DNA of 63,116 nt. Origin: Blautia schinkii. GTDB taxonomy: Bacteria; Bacillota; Clostridia; Lachnospirales; Lachnospiraceae. The position numbers and the translations under genes are program-made. Of this stretch, positions 26,219-35,025 are shown piece by piece; within the stretch, counting starts at the first letter, position 1; every line of letters begins with the position of its first letter. The notes under the pieces were generated by a model. The model worked only from the letters and a program-made list of their open reading frames with translations, searched no databases and was not told the origin of the DNA. The DNA is taken from the NCBI RefSeq assembly GCF_013304825.1, contig NZ_JAAWUO010000021.1:1-63116 (forward strand). The letters run 5' to 3'.

Positions 26219-26824
26219 ATGAAAAAAATCGTACTTGCTTCCGCATCTCCGCGGAGACGGGAACTTTTAAGTCAGGTCGGCGTAACATTTGAAGTGATGC
26301 CAGCTGATGGCGAAGAACGAATCACCAGCACAGAACCTTCAAAAGTCGTGGAGGAGCTTTCCTATCAGAAAGCTATGTTCACAGCCAAAGCTCTGGAAAA
26401 GCAGAATGGTCATGTGCCGGAGGGTTTTGCAGTGATCGGTGCCGATACCATTGTATCCTATGAAGGCAGAATTTTAGGAAAGCCTTCCGGCAAAGAAGAT
26501 GCAGTCCAGATGCTCCGTATGCTTCAGGGAAATACACATCAGGTTTATACAGGCGTTACGATACTGGCAGAAGAAAACGGCAGCTGGAAGTCCCTTACAT
26601 TTTTTGAATGTACAGATGTGATTTTTTACCCGGCAACAGATGAGGAGATCACAGCATACGTAGAAAGCGGAGATCCTATGGATAAAGCAGGAAGCTACGG
26701 TATTCAAGGGGCCTGGGGAGCCTATGTGAAAGGAATCCGGGGAGACTACAACAATGTGGTAGGCCTGCCTGTGGCAAGACTGATCTACGAGACGAAAAAA
26801 AACGGAATAAACCTGAAAGGATGA
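26219..26824 (+). CDS. maf: Maf-like nucleoside triphosphate pyrophosphatase
   Basis: 201 residues. It contains the Maf/HAM1 signatures ASASPRRRELLSQVG, ADTIVSYEGRILGKPSG and YTGVTILAEENG, and the C-terminal GSYGIQGAWGAYVKGIRGDYNNVVGLP. The family hydrolyses dTTP, UTP and some modified nucleotides. It starts a short cluster with two HAD hydrolases (4-bp gap to the next gene). Confidence 0.93.
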   Translation: MKKIVLASASPRRRELLSQVGVTFEVMPADGEERITSTEPSKVVEELSYQKAMFTAKALEKQNGHVPEGFAVIGADTIVSYEGRILGKPSGKEDAVQMLRMLQGNTHQVYTGVTILAEENGSWKSLTFFECTDVIFYPATDEEITAYVESGDPMDKAGSYGIQGAWGAYVKGIRGDYNNVVGLPVARLIYETKKNGINLKG

Positions 26825-26828
26825 AAAA

Positions 26829-27494
26829 ATGATAAAAGCGTGTATATTTGACCTGGACGGAACACTTGCAGATACACTGGAATCCATGGCTTATGTAGCT
26901 AATGAGATCATGGAAAAATTCTCACTGAAACCTCAGCCGACAGATAATTTCCGGTATTATAGCGGCGAAGGTGCAGACATGCTGATCAAAAGATGTCTTA
27001 TTGATGCTGGTGATCCGGAGCTCATTCATTATGAAGAAGTAAGAGAGCTCTATCGAAAAAAATTCGACGAGGATCCTTTATATAAGGTGGTTCCATACAA
27101 GGATATGCCTGAGACAGTTGAGGAACTGAAAGCAAAGGGAATGAAGCTGGCAGTCTGCTCCAACAAGCCGCATATTGCCGCACGGAAAGTAGTGAAGGCT
27201 ATGTATGGGGACATTTTTGACGAAGTTATGGGACAGCAGGAAGGAATCCGCAGAAAACCGGCACCGGACGGCCCTTTAAAGATTGCGGAAAATTTCGGGG
27301 TAAAACCAGAAGAATGTATGTACATCGGGGACACCAAGACAGATATGAAGACAGGTAAGGCGGCGGGCATGTATACAGTTGGCGCACTCTGGGGATTTCG
27401 TGACAGAGCGGAACTGGAAGGAAACGGCGCAGATGTAATTGCCGGTGGCCCGAAGGATCTGCTTTCTGTATATAAGGAGAAGAATCATGATTAA
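26829..27494 (+). CDS. HAD hydrolase, phosphoglycolate phosphatase-like
   Basis: 221 residues. HAD motifs: CIFDLDGTLADT (motif I with nucleophile Asp), VCSNKPH (motif II), a Lys in RRKPAPDG (motif III) and MYIGDTKTDMKTGKAAGM (motif IV). The alpha-helical cap between motifs I and II and the overall length fit the Gph/PpaX group. Substrate not predictable; phosphoglycolate or pyrophosphate are candidates. Overlaps the next gene by 8 nt. Confidence 0.88.
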   Translation: MIKACIFDLDGTLADTLESMAYVANEIMEKFSLKPQPTDNFRYYSGEGADMLIKRCLIDAGDPELIHYEEVRELYRKKFDEDPLYKVVPYKDMPETVEELKAKGMKLAVCSNKPHIAARKVVKAMYGDIFDEVMGQQEGIRRKPAPDGPLKIAENFGVKPEECMYIGDTKTDMKTGKAAGMYTVGALWGFRDRAELEGNGADVIAGGPKDLLSVYKEKNHD

Positions 27495-28290
27495 GATGGT
27501 GTCCAGTGATCTGGACGGAACCCTTCTTACAGGCGGCAGCCAGACGATTCCGGAGGAGATTTTTTCCCTGATAAAAGAACTGAAAGATATGGGGATTCTT
27601 TTTGTGGCAGCCAGCGGAAGACAGTATGCCAATATGCGGAATCTTTTTTTACCGGTAAGGGATGATATGGCATTTATCAGTGAAAACGGCGGTCTTGCAA
27701 TTCAAAATGAGAAGCTTCTTTATTGCGACAGCTTTGATAAAGATCTTGTAATGGAGATCATTGAGGCAATCCATGAGAAAAAAGACGCTGAGTTTTCCTG
27801 CTCTACAAAAGATTTTTATTATATCATGCCAAAAACAGAGCATTACCGTCATCTGATGGTGGAAGAAGTAAAAAATCAGTGCAGGATCATAGAAAGCCTG
27901 GATGAGATCACAGACCCCTGTATGAAGGTGGCAGTTTATGAACGCAATGGAATGACAGAAGAGTCTATCCGTTACTGGAGAGAACGGTTCGGGGATCGCT
28001 GTACAGTTGTTACATCGGGATTTGCGTGGGTGGATTTTATCCCGTTTACTACCAACAAGGCTAAGGGAATCCGGAAATACCAGGAAATTTTTGGAATCGG
28101 ACCGGAGGAATGTGTGGCCTTTGGTGACGAATACAATGATATTGAAATGATGAAATCTGTGAAATACAGCTTTGCCATGAAGCATGCGAAACAGGGTGTA
28201 CGTGAGGCGGCAGCCTACGAGACAGAAGAAGTTGCGCCGGTGCTTCGAAAACTGATACAGGCAGGCGGAAATATAAAGGAGATATTTTGA
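27487..28290 (+). CDS. Cof-type HAD phosphatase
   Basis: 267 residues from the ATG at 27487, inside the end of the previous gene; AAGGAG upstream supports it. Motif I is SSDLDGTLLTG, motif II VAASGR, and motif IV FGDEYNDIEMM. The large C2-type cap between them marks the Cof/YbiV subfamily, sugar-phosphate phosphatases of broad specificity. Downstream gene follows after 1 nt. Confidence 0.88.
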   Translation: MIKMVSSDLDGTLLTGGSQTIPEEIFSLIKELKDMGILFVAASGRQYANMRNLFLPVRDDMAFISENGGLAIQNEKLLYCDSFDKDLVMEIIEAIHEKKDAEFSCSTKDFYYIMPKTEHYRHLMVEEVKNQCRIIESLDEITDPCMKVAVYERNGMTEESIRYWRERFGDRCTVVTSGFAWVDFIPFTTNKAKGIRKYQEIFGIGPEECVAFGDEYNDIEMMKSVKYSFAMKHAKQGVREAAAYETEEVAPVLRKLIQAGGNIKEIF

Positions 28291-28291
28291 T

Positions 28292-28549
28292 ATGTACAAG
28301 AAAGAATATGTTGAGACATTTCTGAAAAACCAAGGCCGGCTTTTTGATGAGTCGGTAGCAGATGATTTTGAGGAGGCAGAGGCATTCCTGGAGGACTGTA
28401 TGGCTGTTGTTCTGGATTCCCTTAAAGATGTAAAAAAATACTTGGACGGAATGGGAGCTGACGTGGAGGGGCTTTCCTTTAAAGAGCTTGAGGAAGAGAG
28501 CGAAGTATTCAAACTTCCGGATGGTAAATATCTTATTGTGGAAGGCTGA
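28292..28549 (+). CDS. Small hypothetical protein linked to HAD genes
   Basis: 85 residues, acidic (many Glu/Asp), predicted helical with a short C-terminal beta hairpin (FKLPDGKYLIVEG). No signal, membrane segment or known motif. It follows the Cof phosphatase by one base, so it is translated from the same message. It could be a partner or regulator, but that is context only. Confidence 0.65.
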   Translation: MYKKEYVETFLKNQGRLFDESVADDFEEAEAFLEDCMAVVLDSLKDVKKYLDGMGADVEGLSFKELEEESEVFKLPDGKYLIVEG

Positions 28550-28679
28550 CTAATCCTTCGTAAAGCGTGAATTACATTGCAGAAAATTAAATATGATAAA
28601 CTTGCATCAGCAAACAGAGAGCTCTGCGTATGAATTAGAGATACGGGGAGAAAAAAATTGATGTAAAGGAGGAAGGAAT

Positions 28680-31448
28680 ATGAGGAAAAACAGAGTACTG
28701 GCAATTGTGATGGCTGTGCTTATGGTGATGACTCTGATTCCGTCTGTGGTGTTTGCGTCAGCAGCTCCGTCAGGAGCTTTGGATGGAACACTTAAGATCA
28801 AGGGGAGCGCAGCTGTTGGAACAACATTAAGCGCCGATTATTCAAAAGTGAAACCGGAGGGGATCACAGATGATCTTGTAGATTTTTCATGGTCACTGAA
28901 AGATGGAGATCTTCTTACAGAGGTCAGCACAGATAAGAGCTATAAGATTGATGAGACCGCAGTTGGACTTCCGATTGTCCTTAAGATAACAGGAAAAGAG
29001 GATAAAGGAATCAGCGGAAGCCTTACAGCTGCAATATATGAGGTTTCTGAGACAGAGGAAGAAGCTAAGGCTTTTGCTGAGCGGAAGAAAGAAGAAGCCA
29101 AAGATTCCGGAAAAACGGAAAAAGCAGCAGATTCAGAAGACAGCAGTTCAGAAACAGATCCTGCAGACAGTGCTGATACAGAAGCTGCCGGTGAAACTTC
29201 CGGTGAGACCGAAGAAAACAGCGGATCCCAGAATGACAGCAGTGAGGAAGCTGGCACAGATTCCCAGGAATTTTCTTATTCCGCAGAAATAACTACAGAA
29301 GATGGAAGCGGTATTCTGGATTTTGGCTCTGCAGAAGAGGGATATACAGTAATTCCGGATGCGCAGTATGTTTCCATTAAGAATACCGGAACTGGTGAAC
29401 TGAACTTCAAAAGCATGTCGCCGGATCATTTCATGGTGGCGGATATCAATGACCAGCCACTGAAAGCCGGGGAGACCACAACTGCATGGGTAGTACCAAG
29501 AGAGGGACTTTCTGTCGGAGAATACAAAGATACTATTACTTATGAAACAGAAGAAGGAGTAAATATATCTTTTGAAGCTGATTTCACAGTAAAAGAGGCT
29601 CAGAACGCAGATCCGGGAGAAATACCGGATTCCGGAAAAGATCAGGAAAAAACATATAAGCTCAGTGTGGCAGATGATAATTCAGAGCTTACTTTTGATA
29701 CCCTGACAGAAGGATATGAGGAACTGGAAACACGTACAGTTACCATTTGTAATGATGGATCAGAAAATGTAACACTTGTACAGCCGACAGCGGATCATTT
29801 TGATGTTACACCGGTAACTTCAGTGGAAACAGAGGGAAATATCCAGCTTGCATCCGGAGAAGAGCAGATGTTTACAATACAGCCGAAGAAGGGTCTTTCT
29901 GCTCAGAGCAATCCTTATGAAGATGAAATTGTTTTTTCTGTCGAAGAAGATGAAGCAGCCAGAGCAACAGTAACTGCCAGGGTGAGCGTAAAGGAAGCTG
30001 TTAAAGAGGAGCCATCTGTGAGTGTGGATCCTGCTGAATGGGATTTCGGCAGCCTGGAACAGGGATATGATACAGCTCCGGAGGCAAAGACGATCACTGT
30101 CACCAACACAGGCACTGTGGCTGTTCGTCTGGCACAGCCGACAGCTGTCAATTATGAAGTAGGAACGATCACGTCAGAAGTTATCAATCCTGATGAGAGT
30201 GCTTCATTTACAGTACAGCCGAAAACCGGCCTTTCCGCAAATCAATACAATGGCAGAATCAGTGTAAAAGATATTGATGGCAATACACTGACTTCGGTTT
30301 CTGTATCTTTTGCAGTGACAGAACCACAGCCTGTATACGATCTCTCCATCAGTCCGGAGAGCCTTGAATTTGGAACTTCTGAAGAAGGATACAAGAATGC
30401 ACCGGCAGTGCAGACTGTTACAGTAACAAATACAGGAAATACCAGCATTACGCTGAAGCAGCCAGGGAGTGATTATTATATCATTGGAGAGCTTTCTGCA
30501 TTGGAGCTTTCCGCAGGCAGCAGTGCAACATTTACCGTACAGCCTAAGAACGGACTTACTCAGGGTGAATATCTGGAAGATATCAGTGTTTTCAACAGTG
30601 GAAACGTAAGCTGCTATGTGAATGCTCATTTCAGCGTTTCCAAGAAAACAGTTACTGCCAATAATCTTACAGGAATCAAAAAGCCATCAGATATCAAGGA
30701 TCTTCCTAATGGAACTGAGAAATCTCAGAAGGCACTGAAACTTCCATCAACAGTGAAGATCACAACAACAAAAGGTGAAACGAAAGCATCTGTAAAATGG
30801 GATGTAAAAGGTTGTTCTTACAACCCGTCTTCTGCTGACAGGCAGATTTTTAATGTCAAAGGTACTGTTATACTTCCGGATGGAGTGAAGAATCCGGATA
30901 ATATCAGTACTGTTATTGCCGTGAGTGTCACAGTAAAAGCATACAAAGGTACTCAGGCCAAAGAAACAGAGAATAAGATCACAGGTATTGATGCCAATGG
31001 CAAGTATGATACAAACAGCAAGATCACATTTACAGCGGTTGGCGCAGGTATGGATAATGAAAGCCCGAAGAAGGGAGATACAAGATATCTGCCGGGAAGC
31101 TGGAAGATCACAGAAACACGTACCTGGGATGCAGCTCCGTATACTGCTACTTTCCGTGTAAGCAAAGCAGGACAGTATACTCTTGCTGTTACGTTTAAGC
31201 AGCAGAAATACAATGGCTCAAAATGGGAGAATACAGGAAGCGAATCTTCCAAAAAAGTTACTTTTAATGTATCACAGGCAGCTAGTGTGACTGCAACAAT
31301 TACACCAAATCCTTCTGTTACCGGAACAAATAAGAAATCAGCAGTACAGACAGGAGATAGTACACCAATCGTTCCATTTGCGATCATTCTTGTAGCTGCA
31401 GCTGCGTGCATTGGCGGAATCCTTGTGTACCGAAAAAATAAAAAATAA
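28680..31448 (+). CDS. Large anchored surface protein with four beta-sandwich repeats
   Basis: 922 residues. Signal peptide (MRKNRVLAIVMAVLMVMTLI, cleavage near VFASA), a short Ig-like segment, a Ser/Glu/Asp-rich linker (~130-200), then four ~105-residue repeats of the choice-of-anchor-D/Abnormal-spindle type, recognisable by (D/E)FG(S/T)xxxGY, TVTNTGN and FTVQPKxGL. After these come a strand region resembling bacterial Ig-like domains (LPSTVKITTTKGETKASVKWDV), a third beta domain and a C-terminus with QTGD followed by a hydrophobic helix and KNKK, a sortase-type or membrane anchor. Probably exposed on the cell wall, with adhesion or spacer role inferred. AGGAGG at 28669-28674. Confidence 0.82.
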   Translation: MRKNRVLAIVMAVLMVMTLIPSVVFASAAPSGALDGTLKIKGSAAVGTTLSADYSKVKPEGITDDLVDFSWSLKDGDLLTEVSTDKSYKIDETAVGLPIVLKITGKEDKGISGSLTAAIYEVSETEEEAKAFAERKKEEAKDSGKTEKAADSEDSSSETDPADSADTEAAGETSGETEENSGSQNDSSEEAGTDSQEFSYSAEITTEDGSGILDFGSAEEGYTVIPDAQYVSIKNTGTGELNFKSMSPDHFMVADINDQPLKAGETTTAWVVPREGLSVGEYKDTITYETEEGVNISFEADFTVKEAQNADPGEIPDSGKDQEKTYKLSVADDNSELTFDTLTEGYEELETRTVTICNDGSENVTLVQPTADHFDVTPVTSVETEGNIQLASGEEQMFTIQPKKGLSAQSNPYEDEIVFSVEEDEAARATVTARVSVKEAVKEEPSVSVDPAEWDFGSLEQGYDTAPEAKTITVTNTGTVAVRLAQPTAVNYEVGTITSEVINPDESASFTVQPKTGLSANQYNGRISVKDIDGNTLTSVSVSFAVTEPQPVYDLSISPESLEFGTSEEGYKNAPAVQTVTVTNTGNTSITLKQPGSDYYIIGELSALELSAGSSATFTVQPKNGLTQGEYLEDISVFNSGNVSCYVNAHFSVSKKTVTANNLTGIKKPSDIKDLPNGTEKSQKALKLPSTVKITTTKGETKASVKWDVKGCSYNPSSADRQIFNVKGTVILPDGVKNPDNISTVIAVSVTVKAYKGTQAKETENKITGIDANGKYDTNSKITFTAVGAGMDNESPKKGDTRYLPGSWKITETRTWDAAPYTATFRVSKAGQYTLAVTFKQQKYNGSKWENTGSESSKKVTFNVSQAASVTATITPNPSVTGTNKKSAVQTGDSTPIVPFAIILVAAAACIGGILVYRKNKK

Positions 31449-31468
31449 AACAGATAACGGATAAACCA

Positions 31469-31501
31469 GCATCCCTGCATGAAAAATGCAGGGATGTTTT
31501 T
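31469..31501 (+). terminator. Terminator of the surface protein gene
   Basis: CATCCCTGCAT (31469-31479) and ATGCAGGGATG (31485-31495), 11-bp perfect stem, then TTTTTT. Confidence 0.9.
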
Positions 31502-31533
31502 GATATGTAGAACAGAAGATGTGAAAATTGTTG

Positions 31534-31560
31534 CTAGCACTCAAAATTGGCGAGTGCTAA
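31534..31560. promoter_or_regulatory. CIRCE element (HrcA operator) upstream of htpG
   Basis: CTAGCACTC (31534-31542), a 9-bp spacer and GAGTGCTAA (31552-31560): the CIRCE consensus with one outermost base off. HrcA repressor binds CIRCE at heat-shock genes. It lies 8 bp upstream of the recognisable -35. Confidence 0.9.
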
Positions 31561-31567
31561 ATTTTGC

Positions 31568-31596
31568 TTGACTTTTGCAAAAAGTCGTATTAGTAT
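31568..31596 (+). promoter_or_regulatory. htpG promoter
   Basis: TTGACT (31568-31573), 17-bp spacer, TAGTAT (31591-31596), about 80 bp before the htpG start. Confidence 0.65.
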
Positions 31597-31673
31597 ATAT
31601 TTATTAAAAAAACAGAAACAAGTTTCCGGTTCGCCGGAACATAAGGAATAAGAACAAAAGGAGAGTGACATAC

Positions 31674-33725
31674 ATGTCAGCAAAACATGGAAGTTTATCA
31701 ATCAATAGTGAAAATATTTTCCCTATTATCAAGAAGTGGTTATATTCAGACCATGATATTTTTGTAAGGGAGATGATCTCAAACGGATGTGATGCGATCA
31801 CCAAACTGAGAAAACTGGAAGTTATGGGTGATTACACATTCCCTGATGGTTACAAGCCAGCTGTCAATGTTATTGTAGATCCGGATCAGAAGACTCTGAA
31901 ATTTATTGATAATGGTATCGGTATGACAGCAGATGAGGTAGAAGAATATATTACCCAGATCGCTTTTTCCGGTGCTACAGAGTTCCTTGAGAAATATAAG
32001 GATAAGACAACAGATGATCAGATGATCGGACATTTCGGACTTGGATTCTACTCTGCATTTATGGTAGCAGATGAAGTACACATTGATACACTTTCCTATA
32101 AAGAAGGCTCCGCACCGGTTCACTGGACCTGTGATGGCGGTACAGAGTACGAGATGGCAGATGGAAATAAGACAGTACCGGGGACTGAGATCACACTTTT
32201 CCTGAATGAAGAGAGCCTGGAGTTTGCCAATGAATACCGTATGAGAGAGGTTATTGAGAAATACTGTTCTTTTATGCCGGTAAACATCTACCTTTCCAAA
32301 GCTAATGCAGAGCAAGAATATGAGACAATTGATGAGGCAGATCTCCGTGAGGATGATGTGGTAGTTGAGCACATTCATGAGGAAGCTAAGACGGAGGAGC
32401 AAGAGAACGATAAAGGTGAGAAAGAAGTCGTAGAAGTATCTCCTGCAAAAGATAAAGTAAAGATCAATAAACGTCCGGTATCCTTAAGTGATACCAACCC
32501 GCTGTGGATGAAACATCCGAATGAATGTACAGATGAAGAGTATAAAGAATTTTACCGCAAGGTATTTATGGATTACAAAGAGCCGCTGTTCTGGATCCAT
32601 CTGAACATGGATTATCCGTTTAACCTGAAAGGTATCCTGTATTTCCCGAAGATCAGAACAGAGTATGATTCCATTGAGGGAACTATCAAACTTTACAACA
32701 ACCAGGTATTTATCGCAGATAATATCAAAGAAGTTATTCCGGAATTCCTGCTCCTTCTCAAAGGTGTGATCGACTGTCCGGATCTTCCACTGAATGTCTC
32801 CCGTTCTGCCCTGCAGAATGATGGTTTTGTAAGAAAAATCTCCGAGTATATTACCAAGAAAGTTGCGGATAAGCTTACTGGAATGTGCAAGACTGACAGA
32901 GAATCCTATGAGAAATACTGGGATGATATCAGCCCGTTCATTAAATTCGGATGCATCAAAGATGCTAAATTCGGAGAGAAGATGAATGATTATATTCTCT
33001 TTAAGAACCTGGATGGCAAATATCTCACTCTGAAAGACTGCATTGAAGAGAACAGGAAAGAAGAGATAAAAGAGGCAGAGAAAGAATCTGAGGAGAAGGC
33101 ATCTGAGGAAAACAAGAAGGAGGAAGCTCCGAAGACAGTTATCTATTATGTGACAGATGAGGTTCAGCAGAGCCAGTATATCAATATGTTCCGGGAGGCA
33201 GGCAAGGATGCTGTGATCCTGAAACATGTGATCGATTCTCAGTTTATTTCTCATCTGGAACAGCAGGATCAGACTGTACAGTTCAAGAGAATTGATGCAG
33301 ATCTGACAGAAGAACTTCGTGAGGACGGCGAGACAGATGAGACTACAGTTAAGACGTTGACAGATGTATTCCGCAAGAACCTCGGTAAAGATAAACTGGA
33401 AGTGAAAGTTGAGAAACTGAAAAACGAAGGAACTGCAGCGATGATCACTCTTCCGGAGGAGAGTCGCCGTATGCAGGATATGATGAAGATGTATAATATG
33501 TACGGAATGGATCCGAACATGTTCGGCGGACAGGAAGTACTGGTACTTAATGCTAATCATCCACTTGTAAAATTCGTAGCTGAGAATCAGGAATCCGAGC
33601 ATGTTCCGGTGATCTGTGAGCAGCTTTATGATCTGGCTATGATGAGTCATAAACAGCTTTCACCAGAAGAAATGACAAAATTCGTCAAGAGAAGCAACGA
33701 TATTCTGATGGTTCTTACAAAATAA
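31674..33725 (+). CDS. htpG: Hsp90-family molecular chaperone HtpG
   Basis: 683 residues from the ATG at 31674 (AAAGGAG about 10 nt upstream; the GTG at 31665 is too close). The GHKL ATPase domain shows MISNGCDAITKLRKL, DNGIGMTADEVEEYI and GHFGLGFYSAFMVAD. The middle domain includes PLNVSRSALQND, and the C-terminal dimerisation domain is present, with a low-complexity Glu/Lys insert at about residues 460-490. It is longer than E. coli HtpG (about 624). Heat-inducible control by HrcA is suggested by the CIRCE element upstream. Confidence 0.95.
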   Translation: MSAKHGSLSINSENIFPIIKKWLYSDHDIFVREMISNGCDAITKLRKLEVMGDYTFPDGYKPAVNVIVDPDQKTLKFIDNGIGMTADEVEEYITQIAFSGATEFLEKYKDKTTDDQMIGHFGLGFYSAFMVADEVHIDTLSYKEGSAPVHWTCDGGTEYEMADGNKTVPGTEITLFLNEESLEFANEYRMREVIEKYCSFMPVNIYLSKANAEQEYETIDEADLREDDVVVEHIHEEAKTEEQENDKGEKEVVEVSPAKDKVKINKRPVSLSDTNPLWMKHPNECTDEEYKEFYRKVFMDYKEPLFWIHLNMDYPFNLKGILYFPKIRTEYDSIEGTIKLYNNQVFIADNIKEVIPEFLLLLKGVIDCPDLPLNVSRSALQNDGFVRKISEYITKKVADKLTGMCKTDRESYEKYWDDISPFIKFGCIKDAKFGEKMNDYILFKNLDGKYLTLKDCIEENRKEEIKEAEKESEEKASEENKKEEAPKTVIYYVTDEVQQSQYINMFREAGKDAVILKHVIDSQFISHLEQQDQTVQFKRIDADLTEELREDGETDETTVKTLTDVFRKNLGKDKLEVKVEKLKNEGTAAMITLPEESRRMQDMMKMYNMYGMDPNMFGGQEVLVLNANHPLVKFVAENQESEHVPVICEQLYDLAMMSHKQLSPEEMTKFVKRSNDILMVLTK

Positions 33726-33740
33726 AATGATTTTTTCGAA

Positions 33741-33776
33741 AGTCTCTTGTCCGGTGATGGACAAGAGGCTTTTTTA
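33741..33776 (+). terminator. htpG terminator
   Basis: AGTCTCTTGTCC (33741-33752) pairs with GGACAAGAGGCT (33759-33770), then a T-run. The following 33777-34009 stretch is AT-rich without a gene; it holds a 10-bp dyad TTCGAATATT / AATATTCGAA at 33903-33912 and 33989-33998. Confidence 0.88.
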
Positions 33777-34023
33777 TGTCGAAAAAAGCAGATATTTTTT
33801 ATACAATATGCGTATCTTTAACACAATTTCTGCGATTTGATGTAATATACTGCGCATAACAGAAAAATAAGGGAATGAAATAAAATTTGTAGCATATCAG
33901 CCTTCGAATATTATCTTAAGTATATATATAAAATAAATTTTCAGAAGAAAGCGAAAAATATATATAAAAGTCGTATTATATATGAGGGAATATTCGAAAA
34001 AAAAGAAAAGCGGAGGAAAATGT

Positions 34024-34362
34024 ATGAAAAAAATATACGGTTTAATAAGAAAGCTTGGTGCGAATTCAAAATATAAAGGGTATTTTTTTACAGCAGATGC
34101 CATTCGCATGACAATGACCTATCAGGAGAAACCTCTGCGGATCACAAAAGATATCTATCCGAATCTGGCTAAAAAGTATAAATCCACACCTACCAATGTA
34201 GAGCATGATATCCGTACACTGGTAAATGTCTGTTGGGAAGGAAATCGAAAGTTCCTGGAGGAGATAGCAGGATATTCACTGAACTACAAACCAACTAACA
34301 GTGAATTTATTGATATGCTGGCATATTATCTGCTTGAAATGGAAGAAAGTGAAAGCGCCTGA
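34024..34362 (+). CDS. Stand-alone Spo0A C-terminal domain protein
   Basis: 112 residues from the ATG at 34024 with GGAGGA upstream. It consists almost only of the Spo0A effector fold (Spo0A_C): LIRKLGANSKYKGYFFTADAIRM, then ITKDIYPNLAKKYKSTPTNVEHDIRTLVNVCW and a short tail with YKPTNSEFIDML. There is no phosphorylatable receiver domain, so it would bind DNA, or compete for 0A-box-like sites, without phosphorelay input. Its stop abuts the stop of the opposing gene at 34363. Confidence 0.82.
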   Translation: MKKIYGLIRKLGANSKYKGYFFTADAIRMTMTYQEKPLRITKDIYPNLAKKYKSTPTNVEHDIRTLVNVCWEGNRKFLEEIAGYSLNYKPTNSEFIDMLAYYLLEMEESESA

Positions 34363-34866
34363 TCAGAGCTGCTCAAAGAGTATCTGGTTCTGATCAAGGA
34401 AATGGAGGATCATGTCATCCCATAGCTGTTCCGGACGTTTATCCATAGAGAAAGTCCGGAGAGAAAGTCCGGTAGTACAAAGGAGACTATTGTTTTTGAA
34501 CTGAAGGTTCAAAAATAAGCCGTCAATTTGTTCAGAAGAAATTCCCATATCTGTATTTCGCACTGCGGCTTCCACACCGCTTCGACTTAAATGAAGTACA
34601 ATCTTGAAACTCAGCGGGGTGCGCTTCCCACGTATCACAGACCAGCAGAAAGGTCGGATATCCTTCCAAAGTGAGTGAGTCCGTCCATGTTCTGTGATTT
34701 TATTCAAACTGTCTGTATCAAAAAAATCTTTCAGAAGTCTGCCGTCAATACTAAAAGTATTAAAAGTAGTTATGGAGGCTTCCGTCAGACAGAATTTGTC
34801 AAAAACTTCTCCTATAAAAAGTTTGTTGGTAAAATCCCGGATATCGGTGATCTTCAGTGCCAGCAT
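34363..34866 (-). CDS. DUF5721-like protein
   Basis: 167 residues, no signal or membrane segment. It begins MLALKITDIRDFTNKLFIGEVFDKF and contains TEASITTFNTFSIDGRLLKDFF and a central RPFCWSVIRGKRTPLSFKIVLHLS, a pattern I recall from Lachnospiraceae proteins labelled DUF5721 (not checked). Predicted mixed alpha/beta. It converges on the Spo0A-domain gene with no spacer: the two stop codons form TGATCA. Function unknown. Confidence 0.7.
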   Translation of the reverse strand: MLALKITDIRDFTNKLFIGEVFDKFCLTEASITTFNTFSIDGRLLKDFFDTDSLNKITEHGRTHSLWKDIRPFCWSVIRGKRTPLSFKIVLHLSRSGVEAAVRNTDMGISSEQIDGLFLNLQFKNNSLLCTTGLSLRTFSMDKRPEQLWDDMILHFLDQNQILFEQL

Positions 34867-35025
34867 GTTACACTTCCTTTCGTTTGTAATCGCATGTAGG
34901 GATATTATAGCTCAGATAAAGAAAAAAGAATAGACTTTTTAAAAAACTCTTTTCAAATACGTGTTTATGTGATACCATAGATGTGGTATTAAATACTACA
35001 TATAATGGAAAAGAGGACGATATAA

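Noticed and set aside
28940..29429. Minus- and alternative-frame open frames inside the surface-protein gene
   Set aside because: They arise from repetitive Ser/Glu codons in the stalk and lack start signals.
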